Source: Diadema setosum (taxonomy: Eukaryota; Echinodermata; Echinoidea; Diadematoida; Diadematidae). From it: a stretch of DNA of 64,000 bases. The stretch spans positions 26,318,192 through 26,382,191 of the forward strand of contig CM067072.1 of assembly GCA_033980235.1 (NCBI GenBank). The letters are read 5' to 3'. Below the pieces are notes generated by a model. That model made no database searches. It saw only the letters and a list, made by a program, of their open reading frames with translations, and was not told where the DNA came from. This document shows positions 41,647 to 54,745 of the stretch, in pieces. How positions within the stretch are numbered: position 1 is the first letter of the stretch; the number at the start of each line of letters is the position of its first letter. The position numbers and the translations under genes are program-made.

Positions 41647-41991
41647 CTTCTGTAGTTTGAGCATCTGTTGTGACTTCTGTTGTTTCCGGAGCAGTTGTTG
41701 AGTCAGTAGTTGCTTGTGTGGTTTCGAGTGTCGTTTCTTCTGTTGTTACAGGAGCTGTTGTTGACTCAGTAGTAACTTCAGTAGTTTGAAGAGTTGTGTC
41801 CACTGTTGTTACAGGAGCAGTTGTTGACTCAGTAGTTACTTCACTAGTTTGAAGAGTTGTATCTACTGTTGTTACAGGAGCTGTTGTAGACTCAGTTGTG
41901 GCTTCCGTTGTTTCAAGCGTCGTTAGGACTTCTGTTGTCGATTGTGTAGTCACATCAGTCGTTTCCTCAGTAGTCTCAGCTTCTGTGGTTG
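41647..41991 (-). CDS. Mucin-like exon U30 (115 codons)
   Basis: Type b with TSEV; same peptide as U32. Confidence 0.85.
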
Positions 41992-42996
41992 CTGAATGAA
42001 CAAATTAAATAACACACATACAAAACGATCCCATTTCAAAGTACTCATTGTATTCCAGCGAAGATGAATATATTTAACAATTACTTGAGCGAAGAGGGGC
42101 CTTTAAAATTAAACAGGAATCAAAATTTACATATTTAAGTTTGATATTCTTAATCTGGTCAACATCTGCGAAATATCAAAGATATTCACCCGTTTCATAC
42201 GGGATCATGGTCACCTGTATATTAAGTGTGCGGGAAATTAGGAATTCAGTATCGAACGGGGTAAAATCCTAAAATCAACCAAAAATGAGTATTCCGGGAA
42301 AGTGTGATTATTTAAGACATGTTATCTTTCACCTTTTAATTCCGGTGAATGTTTATCTTTTTAGGTATTACTCTGCTCATTTATTCCAAAGGTGGAGGGT
42401 TTTAGACACGGCTATTCCTTCAAACATGACTAAGTTTCGTCTGTTTCCAGAATTGGAATTTAATTCTCTCCTGCACAGTTTAGGTCGGACATATACCTTT
42501 TCTATATTACATTTTTTTTCCCGTAATGTTTTATATTTTGACAGGTTTACGAAAAAACCAAGGAGAATCTGATTAATAAAGAAGGTAAAACAACACGATA
42601 TCAAACAAGAAATTTTTGCGGATCGAACAGGTCGCTCTGAGAATACGGATAACGTGTGAGGAAAAAAATTGGAAAATTTAGCACGTGTTTTACTCTACCC
42701 TTTTAGTTATCATCTGGACCGGGAGAAAAGATTTAGCATCTCATGCATAAGAAAGGTGAAACGTAAGTAGTTTTAAGTAAGACGCAAGATAGAGCTAATG
42801 GTATTGATTGCAAAAATACGTAACGAACAATAAACAAAAACAAACAAAAAGAAACTAATAAACGATTAAATCAACAGGAAAAATGTGGAGGAAAAATGAT
42901 ATTTTATTATTTTTGTTATATAATTTCCTGATTCGAATGAAATATGTAAAAATGTAACTAAACCGCTTCATTTCATTGTTTATAAATTGTACACAC

Positions 42997-43443
42997 CTTC
43001 TGTAGTTTGAGAATCTGTTGTGACTTCTGTTGTTTCCGGAGCAGTTGTTGAGTCAGTAGTTGCTTGTGTGGTTTCAAGTGTCGTTTCTTCTGTTGTTACA
43101 GGAGCTGTTGTTGACTCTGTTGTGACTTCTGTTGTTTCCGGAGCAGTTGTTGAGTCAGTAGTTGCTTGTGTGGTTTCGAGTATCGTTTCTTCTGTTGTTA
43201 CAGGAGCTGTTGTTGACTCAGTAGTAACTTCAGTAGTTTGAAGAGTTGTGTCCACTGTTGTTACAGGAGCTGTTGTTGACTCAGTAGTTACTTCACTAGT
43301 TTGAAGAGTTGTATCTACTGTTGTTACAGGAGCTGTTGTAGACTCAGTTGTGGCTTCCGTTGTTTCAAGCGTCGTTAGGACTTCTGTTGTCGATTGTGTA
43401 GTCACATCAGTCGTTTCCTCAGTAGTCTCAGCTTCTGTGGTTG
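42997..43443 (-). CDS. Mucin-like exon U31 (149 codons)
   Basis: Type c with TSEV and TDSQ; Thr to Ile in EETILE is its only private change relative to U33. Confidence 0.85.
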
Positions 43444-44446
43444 CTGAATGAACAAATTAAATAACACACATACAAAACGATCCCATTTTCAAAGTACTCA
43501 TTGTATTCCAGCGAAGATGAATAATTAACAATTACTTGAGGGGAGAGGAGCCATTAAAATTAAACAGGAATCAAAATTTACATATTTAAATTTGATATTC
43601 TTAATCTGGTCAACATCTTCGAAATGTCAAAGATATTCACCCGTTTCATACGGGATCATGGTGACCTGTATATTAAGTGTGCGGGAAATTAGGAATTCAT
43701 TGTCGAACGGGGTAAAATCCTAAAATCAACCAAAAATGAGTATTCCGGGAAAGTGTGATTATTTTAGACATGTTATCTTTCACCTTTTAATTCCGGTGAA
43801 TGTTTATCTTTTTAGGTATTACTCTGCTCATTTACTCCAAAGGTGGAGGGTTTTAGACACGGCTATTCCTTCAAACATGACTAAGTTTCATCTGTTTCCA
43901 GAATTGGAATTTAATTCTCTCCTGCACAGTTTAGGTCGGACATGTACCTTTTCTATATTAGATTTTTTTCCCGTAATGTTTTATATTTTGACAGGTTTAC
44001 GAAAAAACCAAGGAGAATCTGAATAATAAAGAAGGTAAAACAACACGATATCAAACAAGAAATTTTGCGGATCGAACACGTCGCTCTGAGAATACGGATA
44101 ACGTGTGAGGAAAAAAAATTGGAAAATTTAGCACGTGTTTTACTCTACCCTTCTAGTTACCATCTGGACCGGGAGACAAGATTTAGCATCTCATGCATAA
44201 GAAAGGTGAAACGTAAGTAGTTTTAAGTAAGACGCAAGATAGAGCTATTGGTATTGATTGCAAAAATACGTAACGAACAATAAAAAAAAACAAACAAAAA
44301 GAAACTAATAAACGATTAAATCAACAGGAAAAATGTGGAGGAAAAATGATATTTTATTATTTTTGTTATATAAATTCCTGATTCGAATGAAATATGTAAA
44401 AATGTAACTAAACGGCATCATTTCATTGTTTATAAATTGTACACAC

Positions 44447-44791
44447 CTTCTGTAGTTTGAGCATCTGTTGTGACTTCTGTTGTTTCCGGAGCAGTTGTTG
44501 AGTCAGTAGTTGCTTGTGTGGTTTCGAGTGTCGTTTCTTCTGTTGTTACAGGAGCTGTTGTTGACTCAGTAGTAACTTCAGTAGTTTGAAGAGTTGTGTC
44601 CACTGTTGTTACAGGAGCAGTTGTTGACTCAGTAGTTACTTCACTAGTTTGAAGAGTTGTATCTACTGTTGTTACAGGAGCTGTTGTAGACTCAGTTGTG
44701 GCTTCCGTTGTTTCAAGCGTCGTTAGGACTTCTGTTGTCGATTGTGTAGTCACATCAGTCGTTTCCTCAGTAGTCTCAGCTTCTGTGGTTG
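44447..44791 (-). CDS. Mucin-like exon U32 (115 codons)
   Basis: Type b; peptide identical to U30, one 2,800-bp period away. Confidence 0.85.
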
Positions 44792-45796
44792 CTGAATGAA
44801 CAAATTAAATAACACACATACAAAACGATCCCATTTCAAAGTACTCATTGTATTCCAGCGAAGATGAATATATTTAACAATTACTTGAGCGAAGAGGGGC
44901 CTTTAAAATTAAACAGGAATCAAAATTTACATATTTAAGTTTGATATTCTTAATCTGGTCAACATCTGCGAAATATCAAAGATATTCACCCGTTTCATAC
45001 GGGATCATGGTCACCTGTATATTAAGTGTGCGGGAAATTAGGAATTCAGTATCGAACGGGGTAAAATCCTAAAATCAACCAAAAATGAGTATTCCGGGAA
45101 AGTGTGATTATTTAAGACATGTTATCTTTCACCTTTTAATTCCGGTGAATGTTTATCTTTTTAGGTATTACTCTGCTCATTTATTCCAAAGGTGGAGGGT
45201 TTTAGACACGGCTATTCCTTCAAACATGACTAAGTTTCGTCTGTTTCCAGAATTGGAATTTAATTCTCTCCTGCACAGTTTAGGTCGGACATATACCTTT
45301 TCTATATTACATTTTTTTTCCCGTAATGTTTTATATTTTGACAGGTTTACGAAAAAACCAAGGAGAATCTGAATAATAAAGAAGGTAAAACAACACGATA
45401 TCAAACAAGAAATTTTTGCGGATCGAACAGGTCGCTCTGAGAATACGGATAACGTGTGAGGAAAAAAATTGGAAAATTTAGCACGTGTTTTACTCTACCC
45501 TTCTAGTTATCATCTGGACCGGGAGAAAAGATTTAGCATCTCATGCATAAGAAAGGTGAAACGTAAGTAGTTTTAAGTAAGACGCAAGATAGAGCTAATG
45601 GTATTGATTGCAAAAATACGTAACGAACAATAAACAAAAACAAACAAAAAGAAACTAATAAACGATTAAATCAACAGGAAAAATGTGGAGGAAAAATGAT
45701 ATTTTATTATTTTTGTTATATAATTTCCTGATTCGAATGAAATATGTAAAAATGTAACTAAACCGCTTCATTTCATTGTTTATAAATTGTACACAC

Positions 45797-46243
45797 CTTC
45801 TGTAGTTTGAGAATCTGTTGTGACTTCTGTTGTTTCCGGAGCAGTTGTTGAGTCAGTAGTTGCTTGTGTGGTTTCAAGTGTCGTTTCTTCTGTTGTTACA
45901 GGAGCTGTTGTTGACTCTGTTGTGACTTCTGTTGTTTCCGGAGCAGTTGTTGAGTCAGTAGTTGCTTGTGTGGTTTCGAGTGTCGTTTCTTCTGTTGTTA
46001 CAGGAGCTGTTGTTGACTCAGTAGTAACTTCAGTAGTTTGAAGAGTTGTGTCCACTGTTGTTACAGGAGCTGTTGTTGACTCAGTAGTTACTTCACTAGT
46101 TTGAAGAGTTGTATCTACTGTTGTTACAGGAGCTGTTGTAGACTCAGTTGTGGCTTCCGTTGTTTCAAGCGTCGTTAGGACTTCTGTTGTCGATTGTGTA
46201 GTCACATCAGTCGTTTCCTCAGTAGTCTCAGCTTCTGTGGTTG
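45797..46243 (-). CDS. Mucin-like exon U33 (149 codons)
   Basis: Type c with TSEV and TDSQ; differs from U31 only by keeping EETTLE. Confidence 0.85.
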
Positions 46244-47246
46244 CTGAATGAACAAATTAAATAACACACATACAAAACGATCCCATTTTCAAAGTACTCA
46301 TTGTATTCCAGCGAAGATGAATAATTAACAATTACTTGAGGGGAGAGGAGCCATTAAAATTAAACAGGAATCAAAATTTACATATTTAAATTTGATATTC
46401 TTAATCTGGTCAACATCTTCGAAATGTCAAAGATATTCACCCGTTTCATACGGGATCATGGTGACCTGTATATTAAGTGTGCGGGAAATTAGGAATTCAT
46501 TGTCGAACGGGGTAAAATCCTAAAATCAAATAAAAATGAGTATTCCGGGAAAGTGTGATTATTTTAGACATGTTATCTTTCACCTTTTAATTCCGGTGAA
46601 TGTTTATCTTTTTAGGTATTACTCTGCTCATTTACTCCAAAGGTGGAGGGTTTTAGACACGGCTATTCCTTCAAACATGACTAAGTTTCATCTGTTTCCA
46701 GAATTGGAATTTAATTCTCTCCTGCACAGTTTAGGTCGGACATGTACCTTTTCTATATTAGATTTTTTTCCCGTAATGTTTTATATTTTGACAGGTTTAC
46801 GAAAAAACCAAGGAGAATCTGAATAATAAAGAAGGTAAAACAACACGATATCAAACAAGAAATTTTGCGGATCGAACACGTCGCTCTGAGAATACGGATA
46901 ACGTGTGAGGAAAAAAATTTGGAAAATTTAGCACGTGTTTTACTCTACCCTTCTAGTTACCATCTGGACCGGGAGACAAGATTTAGCATCTCATGCATAA
47001 GAAAGGTGAAACGTAAGTAGTTTTAAGTAAGACGCAAGATAGAGCTATTGGTATTGATTGCAAAAATACGTAACGAACAATAAACAAAAGCAAACAAAAA
47101 GAAACTAATAAACGATTAAATCAACAGGAAAAATGTGGAGGAAAAATGATATTTTATTATTTTTGTTATATAATTTCCTGATTCGAATGAAATATGTAAA
47201 AATGTAACTAAACCGCATCATTTCATTGTTTATAATTTGTACACAC

Positions 47247-47693
47247 CTTCTATAGTTTGAGCATCTGTTGTGACTTGTGTTGTTTCCGGAGCAGTTGTTG
47301 AGTCAGTAGTTGCTTGTGTGGTTTCAAGTGTCGTTTCTTCTGTTGTTACAGGAGCTGTTGTTGACTCTGTTGTGCCTTCTGTTGTTTCCGGAGCAGTTGT
47401 TGAGTCAGTAGTTGCTTGTTTGGTTTCGAGTGTCGTTTCTTCTGTTGTTACAGGAGCTGTTGTTGACTCAGTAGTAACTTCAGTAGTTTGAAGAGTTGTG
47501 TCCACTGTTGTTACAGGAGCAGTTGCTGACTCAGTAGTTACTTCAGTAGTTTGAAGAGTTGTATCTACTGTTGTAACAGGAGCTGTTGAAGACTCAGTTG
47601 TGGCTTCCGTTGTTTCAAGCGTCGTTAGGACTTCTGTTGTCGATTGTGTAGTCACATCAGTCGTTTCCTCAGTAGTCTCAGCTTCTGTGGTTG
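47247..47693 (-). CDS. Mucin-like exon U34 (149 codons)
   Basis: Shares TTEGTT and TTQVTT with U35, and has private TESATAPV, ETKQAT and QTIEG. Thr to Ile lies two residues before the donor; the GT itself is intact. Confidence 0.84.
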
Positions 47694-48695
47694 CTGAATG
47701 AACAAATTAAATAACACACATACAAAACGATCCCATTTTCAAAGTACTCATTGTATTCCAGCGAAGATGAATAATTAACAATCACTTGAGGGGAGAGGAG
47801 CCATTAAAATTAAACAGGAATCAAAATTTACATATTTAAATTTGATATTCTTAATCTGGTCAACATCTTCGAAATGTCAAAGATATTCACCCGATTCATA
47901 CGGGATCATGGTGACCTGTATATTAAGTGTGCGGGAAATTAGGAATTCAGTGTCGAACGGGGTAAAATCCTAAAATCAACCAAAAATAAGTATTCCGGGA
48001 AAGTGTGATTATTTTAGACATGTTATCTTTCACCTTTTAATTCCGGTGAATGTTTATCTTTTTAGGTATTACTCTGCTCATTTACTTCAAAGGTGGAGGG
48101 TTTTAGACACGGCTATTCCTTCAAATATGACTAAGTTTCAGCTGTTTCCAGAATTGGAATTTAATTCTCTCCTTCACAGTTTAGGTCGGACATGTACCTT
48201 TTCTATATTAGATTTTTTTCCCGTAATGTTTTATATTTTGACAGGTTTACGAGAAAACCAAGGAGAATCTGAATAATAAAGAAGGTAAAACAACACGATA
48301 TCAAACAAGAAATTTTGCGGATCGAACACGTCGCTCTGAGAATACGGATAACGTGTGAGGAAAAAATTTGGAAAATTTAGCACGTGTTTTACTCTACCCT
48401 TCTAGTTACCATCTGGACCGGGAGACAAGATTTAGCATCTCATGCATAAGAAAGGTGAAACGTAAGTAGTTTTAAGTAAGACGCAAGATAGAGCTATTGG
48501 TATTGATTGCAAAAATACGTAACGAACAATAAACAAAAACAAACAAAAAGAAACTAATAAACGATTAAATCAACAGGAAAAATGTGGAGGAAAAATGATA
48601 TTTTATTATTTTTGTTATATAATTTCCTGATTCGAATGAAATATGTAAAAATGTAACTAAACCGCATCATTTCATTGTTTATAATTTGTACACAC

Positions 48696-49142
48696 CTTCT
48701 GTAGTTTGAGCATCTGTTGTGACTTGTGTTGTTTCCGGAGCAGTTGTTGAGTCAGTAGTTGCTTGTGTGGTTTCAAGTGTCGTTTCTTCTGTTGTTACAG
48801 GAGCTGTTGTTGACTCTGTTGTGCCTTCTGTTGTTTCCGGAGCAGTTGTTGAGTCAGTAGTTGCTTGTGTGGTTTCGAGTGTCGTTTCTTCTGTTGTTAC
48901 AGGAGCTGTTGTTGACTCAGTAGTAACTTCAGTAGTTTGAAGAGTTGTGTCCACTGTTGTTACAGGAGCAGTTGTTGACTCAGTAGTTACTTCACTAGTT
49001 TGAAGAGTTGTATCTACTGTTGTTACAGGAGCTGTTGAAGACTCAGTTGTGGCTTCCGTTGTTTCAAGCGTCGTTAGGACTTCTGTTGTCGATTGTGTAG
49101 TCACATCAGTCGTTTCCTCAGTAGTCTCAGCTTCTGTGGTTG
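48696..49142 (-). CDS. Mucin-like exon U35 (149 codons)
   Basis: ESSTAPV, TSEV, TTEGTT and TTQVTT. Close relative of U34 at a 1,449-bp spacing. The (CA)n tract upstream of its acceptor is longer than the common form. Confidence 0.84.
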
Positions 49143-50149
49143 CTGAATGAACAAATTAAATAACACACACACACAAAACGATCCCATTTTCAAAGTACTC
49201 ATTGTATTCCAGCGAAGATGAATATATTTAACAATTACTTGAGGGAAGAGGAGCCTTTAAAATTAAACAGGAATTAAAATTTACATATTTAAATTAGATA
49301 TTCTTAATCTGGTCAACATCTGCGAAATATCAAAGATATTCACCCGTTTCATACGGGATCATGGTGACCTGTATATTAAGTGTGCGGGAAATTAAGAATT
49401 CAGTATCGAACGGGGTAAAATCCTAAAATCAACCAAAAATGAGTATTGCGGGAAAGTGTGATTATTTTAGACATGTTATCTTTCACCTTTTAATTCCGGT
49501 GAATGTTTATCCTTTTAGGTATTACTCTGCTCATTTACTCCAAAGGTGGAGGGTTTTAGACACGGCTATTCCTTCAAACATGACTAACTTTCATCTGTTT
49601 CCAGAATTGGAATTTAATTCTGTCCTGCACAGTTTAGTTCGGACATGTACCTTTTCTATATTAGATTTTTTTCCCGTAATGTTTTACATTTTGACAGGTT
49701 TACGAAAAAACCAAGGAGAATCTGAATAATAAAGAAGGTAAAACAACACGATATCAAACAAGAAATTTTGCGGATCGAACACGTCGCTCTGAGAATACGG
49801 ATAACGTGTGAGGAAAAAATTTGGAAAATTTAGCACGTGTTTTACTCTACCCTTCTAGTTATCATCTGGACCGGGAGAAAAGATTTAGCATCTCATGCAT
49901 AAGAAAGGTGAAACGTAAGTAGTTTTAAGTAAGACGCAAGATAGAGCTATTGGTATTGATTGCAAAAATACGTAACGAACAATAAACAAAAACAAACAAA
50001 AAGAAACTAATAAACGATTAAATCAACAGGAAAAATGTGGAGGAAAAATGATATTTTATTATTTTTGTTATATAATTTCCTGATTCGAAATGAAATATGT
50101 AAAAATGTAACTAAACGGCATCATTTCATTGTTTATAATTTGTACCCAC

Positions 50150-50596
50150 CCTCTGTAGTTTGAGCATCTGTTGTGACTTCTGTTGTTTCTGGAGCAGTTG
50201 TTGAGTCAGTAGTTGCTTGTGTGGTTTCAAGTGTCGTTTCTTCTGTTGTTACAGGAGCTGTTGTTGACTCTGTTGTGACTTCTGTTGTTTCCGGAGCAGT
50301 TGTTGAGTCAGTAGTTGCTTGTGTGGTTTCGAGTGTCGTTTCTTCTGTTGTTACAGGAGCTGTTGTTGACTCAGTAGTAACTTCAGTAGTTTGAAGAGTT
50401 GTGTCCACTGTTGTTACAGGAGCAGTTGTTGACTCAGTAGTTACTTCACTAGTTTGAAGAGTTGTATCTACTGTTGTTACAGGAGCTGTTGAAGACTCAG
50501 TTGTGGCTTCCGTTGTTTCAAGCGTCGTTAGGACTTCTGTTGTCGATTGTGTAGTCACATCAGTCGTTTCCTCAGTAGTCTCAGCTTCTGTGGTTG
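50150..50596 (-). CDS. Mucin-like exon U36 (149 codons)
   Basis: ESSTAPV and TSEV. The exon end is GAG-G rather than GAA-G (still Glu) and the donor is GTGGGT, also used by U41. Confidence 0.84.
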
Positions 50597-51608
50597 CTGA
50601 ATGAACAAATTAAATAACACACACACACAAAACGATCCCATTTTCAAAGTACTCATTGTATTCCAGCGAAGATGAATATATTTAACAATTACTTGAGCGA
50701 AGAGGGGCCTTTAAAATTAAACAGGAATTAAAATTTACATATTTAAATTTGATATTCTTAATCTGGTCAACATCTGCGAAATATCAAAGATATTCACCCG
50801 TTTCATACGGGATCATGGTGACCTGTATATTAAGTGTGCGGGAAATTAGGAATTCAGTATCGAACGGGGTAAAATCCTAAAATCAACCAAAAATGAGTAT
50901 TCCGGGAAAGTGTGATTATTTTACACATGTTATCTCTCACCTTTTAATTCCGGTGAATGTTTATCTTTTTAGGTATTACTCTGCTCATTTAGTCCAAAGG
51001 TGGAGGGTTTTAGACAAGGCTATTTCTTCAAACATGACTAAGTTTTATCTGTTTCGTGAACTGGAATTTAATTCTCTCCTGCACTGTTTAGGTCGGACAT
51101 GTACCTTTTCTATATTTGATTTTTTTTTCCCGTAATGTTTTATATTTTGACAGGTTTACGAAAACCGAAAACCAAGGAGAATATGAATAATAAAGAAGGT
51201 AAAACAACACGATATCAAACAAGAAATTTTGCGGATCGAACACGTTGCTCGGAGAATACGGATAACGTGTGAGGAAAAAAACTGGAAAATTTACCACGTG
51301 TTTTACTCTAACCTTCTAGTTATCATCTGGACCGGGAGAAAATATTTAGCATTTCATGCATAGGAAAGGTGAAACGTAAATAGTTTTAAGTAAGACGCAA
51401 GATAGAGCTATTGGTATTGATTGGATAAATACGTAACGAACAATAAACAAAAACAAACAAAAAGAAACTAATAAACGATTAAATCAACAGGAAAATGTGG
51501 AGGAAAATGATATTTTAATATTTTTGTTTTATAATTTCCTGATTCGAAATGAAATATATACAAATGTAACTAAACCGCATCATTTCATTGTTTACATTTT
51601 GTACACAC

Positions 51609-52040
51609 CTTCTGTAGTTTGAGCATCTGTTGTGACTTCTGTTGTTTCCGGAGCAGTTGTTGAGTCAGTAGTTGCTTGTGTGGTTTCAAGTGTCGTTTCT
51701 TCTGTTGTTGACTCTGTTGTGACTTCTGTTGTTTCCGGAGCAGTTGTTGAGTCAGTAGTTGCTTGTGTGGTTTCGAGTGTCGTTTCTTCTGTTGTTACAG
51801 GAGCTGTTGTTGACTCAGTAGTAACTTCAGTAGTTTGAAGAGTTGTGTCCACTGTTGTTACAGGAGCAGTTGTTGACTCAGTAGTTACTTCACTAGTTTG
51901 AAGAGTTGTATCTACTGTTGTTACAGGAGCTGTTGTAGACTCAGTTGTGGCTTCCGTTATTTCAAGCGTCGTTAGGACTTCTGTTGTCGATTGTGTAGTC
52001 ACATCAGTCGTTTCCTCAGTAGTCTCAGCTTCTGTGGTTG
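51609..52040 (-). CDS. Mucin-like exon U37 (144 codons, in-frame 15-nt deletion)
   Basis: It is 15 nt shorter than the 447-nt class: APVTT is missing between TTEST and TEETT. The deletion lies between two ctgttgtt direct repeats on the plus strand near 51705, as expected of replication slippage, and keeps the frame. It also has Thr to Ile (LEITEA) and TSEV. Confidence 0.84.
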
Positions 52041-53047
52041 CTGAATGAACAAATTAAATAACACACATATAAAACGATCCCATTTTCAAAGTACTCATTG
52101 TATTCCAGCGAAGATGAATAATTAACAATTACTTGAGGGAAGAGGAGCCTTTAAAATTAAACAGGAATCAAAATTTACATATTTAAATTAGATATTCTTA
52201 ATCTGGTCAACATCTGCGAAATATTAAAGATATTCACCCGTTTCATACGGGATCATGGTGACCTGTATATTAAGTGTGCGGGAAATTAGGAATTCAGTAT
52301 CGAACGGGGTAAAATCCTAAAATCAACCAAAAATGAGTATTGCGGGAAAGTGTGATTATTTTAGACATGTTATCTTTCACCTTTTTATTCCGGTGAATGT
52401 TTATCTTTTTAGGTATTACTCTCTTCATTTACTCCAAATGTGGAGGGTTTTAGACAAGGCTATTTCTTCAAACATGACTAAGTTTTATCTGTTTCGTGAA
52501 CTGGAATTTAATTCTCTCCTGCACAGTTTAGGTCGGACATGTACCTTTTCTATATTACAGTTTTTTCCCGTAATGTTTTATATTTTGACAGGTTTACGAA
52601 AACCGAAAACCAAGGAGAATCTGAATAATAAAGAAGGTAAAACAACACGATATCAAACAAGAAATTTTGCGGATCGAACACGTCGCTCTGAGAATACGGA
52701 TAACGTGTGAGGAAAAAATTTGGAAAATTTAGCACGTGTTTTACTCTACCCTTCTAGTTATCATCTGGACCGGGAGAAAAGATTTAGCATCTCATGCATA
52801 AGAAAGGTGAAACGTAAGTAGTTTTAAGTAAGACGCAAGATAGAGCTATTGGTATTGATTGCAAAAATACGTAACGAACAATAAACAAAAACAAACAAAA
52901 AGAAACTAATAAACGATTAAATCAACAGGAAAAATGTGGAGGAAAAATGATATTTTATTATTTTTGTTATATAATTTCCTGATTCGAATGAAATATGTAA
53001 AAATGTAACTAAACCGCATCATTTCATTGTTTATAATTTGTACACAC

Positions 53048-53494
53048 CTTCTGTAGTTTGAGCATCTGTTGTGACTTCTGTTGTTTCCGGAACAGTTGTT
53101 GAGTCAGTAGTTGCTTGTGTGGTTTCAAGTGTCGTTTCTTCTGTTGTTACAGGAGCTGTTGTTGACTCTGTTGTGACTTCTGTTGTTTCCGGAGCAGTTG
53201 TTGAGTCAGTAGTTGCTTGTGTGGTTTCGAGTGTCGTTTCTTCTGTTGTTACAGGAGCTGTTGTTGACTCAGTAGTAACTTCAGTAGTTTGAAGAGTTGT
53301 GTCCACTGTTGTTACAGGAGCAGTTGTTGACTCAGTAAATACTTCAGTAGTTTGAAGAGTTGTATCTACTGTTGTTACAGGAGCTGTTGTAGACTCAGTT
53401 GTGGCTTCCGTTGTTTCAAGCGTCGTTAGGACTTCTGTTGTCGATTGTGTAGTCACATCAGTCGTTTCCTCAGTAGTCTCAGCTTCTGTGGTTG
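53048..53494 (-). CDS. Mucin-like exon U38 (149 codons)
   Basis: ESTTAPV subclass with EVFTES (two-base change taaatac on the plus strand) and STTVPE. Frame intact. Confidence 0.84.
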
Positions 53495-54369
53495 CTGAAT
53501 GAACAAATTAAATAACACACATATAAAACGATCCCATTTTCAAAGTACTCATTGTATTCCAGCGAAAATGAATAATTAACAATTACTTGAGGGAAGAGGA
53601 GCCTTTAAAATTAAACAGGAATCAAAATTTACATATTTAAATTAGATATTCTTCATCTGGTCAACATCTGCGAAATATTAAAGATATTCACCCGTTTCAT
53701 ACGGGATCATGGTGACCTGTATATTAAGTGTGCGGGAAATTAGGAATTCAGTATCGAACGGGGTAAAATCCTAAAATCAACCAAAATGAGTATTCCGGGA
53801 AAGTGTGATTATTTTAGACATGTTATCTTTCACCTTTTAATTCCGGTGAATGTTTATCTTTTTAGGTATTACTCTCTTCATTTACTCCAAAGGTGGAGGG
53901 TTTTAGACAAGGCTATTTCTTCAAATATGACTAAGTTTTATCTGTTTCGTGAACTGGAATTTAATTCTCTCCTGCACAGTTTAGGTCGGACATGTACCTT
54001 TTCTATATTAGATTTTTTCCCGTAATGTTTTATATTTTGACAGGTTTACGAAAACCGAAAACCAAGGAGAATCTGAATAATAAAGAAGGTAAAACAACAC
54101 GATATCAAACAAGAAATTTTGCGGATCGAACACGTCGCTCTGAGAATACGGATAACGTGTGAGAAAAAATTTGGAAAATTTAGCACGTGTTTTACTCTAC
54201 CCTTCTAGTTATCATCTGGACCGGGAGAAAAGATTTAGCATCTCATGCATAAGAAAGGTGAAACGTAAGTAGTTTTAAGTAAGACGCAAGATAGAGCTAT
54301 TGGTATTGATTGCAAAAATACGTAACGAACAATAAACAAAAACAAACAAAAAGAAACTAATAAACGATT

Positions 54370-54745
54370 AAATCAACAGGAAAAATGTGGAGGAAAAATG
54401 ATATTTTATTATTTTTGTTATATAATTTCCTGATTCGAATGAAATATGCAAAAATGTAACTAAACCGCATCATTTCATTGTTTATAATTTGTACACACCT
54501 TCTGTAGTTTGAGCATCTGTTGTGACTTGTGTTGTTTAAATTTGACTTGTGTTGTTTAAATCAACAGGAAAAATGTGGAGGAAAAATGATATTTTATTAT
54601 TTTTGTTATATAATTTCCTGATTCGAATGAAATATGCAAAAATGTAACTAAACCGCATCATTTCATTGTTTATAATTTGTACACACCTTCTGTAGTTTGA
54701 GCATCTGTTGTGACTTGTGTTGTTTCCGGAGCAGTTGTTGAGTCA
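54370..54745. repeat. 188-bp local tandem duplication carrying an exon end
   Basis: The stretch from aaatcaacagg at 54370 through the donor and the first bases of the exon recurs at 54558. A short filler with a repeated gacttgtgttgttt (about 54524 and 54544) sits at the junction. As a result there are two copies of the exon 3' end and donor, one belonging to the complete exon U39 and one orphan. Confidence 0.9.
54499..54537 (-). pseudogene. Truncated exon fragment with an orphan splice donor
   Basis: Last 39 nt or so of a mucin-like exon with an intact AAG|GTGTGT donor at 54498-54497, but with no acceptor: above 54537 the sequence passes directly into duplicated intron. In transcript order it lies 188 nt downstream of the true U39 donor. 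It would add intron sequence to the exon if the orphan donor were chosen; the in-intron stop makes a functional product unlikely. Confidence 0.85.

Larger units (their letters stand above)
34130..46950. repeat. Higher-order series of units, order a-b-c-c-a-b-c-b-c (U25-U33)
   Basis: Type a (U25, U29) has EVKTDA, a Val split codon and the intron variant ggaaaattgtgg. Type b (U26, U30, U32) is short with TSEV. Type c (U27, U28, U31, U33) is long with TSEV and TDSQ. U26 to U30 is 5,692 bp, U27 to U31 is 5,691 bp, and U25 to U29 is 5,793 bp, the extra 102 bp being the third cassette of U25. Recent block copies inside the series are the b-c dimer (2,800 bp) and the c-c dimer (1,446 bp). Confidence 0.85.
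41350..46950. repeat. 2,800-bp tandem duplication (U30-U31 and U32-U33)
   Basis: U30 and U32 donors, and U31 and U33 donors, are exactly 2,800 bp apart. Shared rare markers include taaaaaaaaacaaac at about 41480/44280, acatatacc at about 42490/45290, and gaattcattg at about 43695/46495. Differences seen include gattaataa versus gaataataa (42570/45370), gagtatcg versus gagtgtcg in the exon (43179/45979), and atcaacc versus atcaaat (about 43728/46528). Confidence 0.9.
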
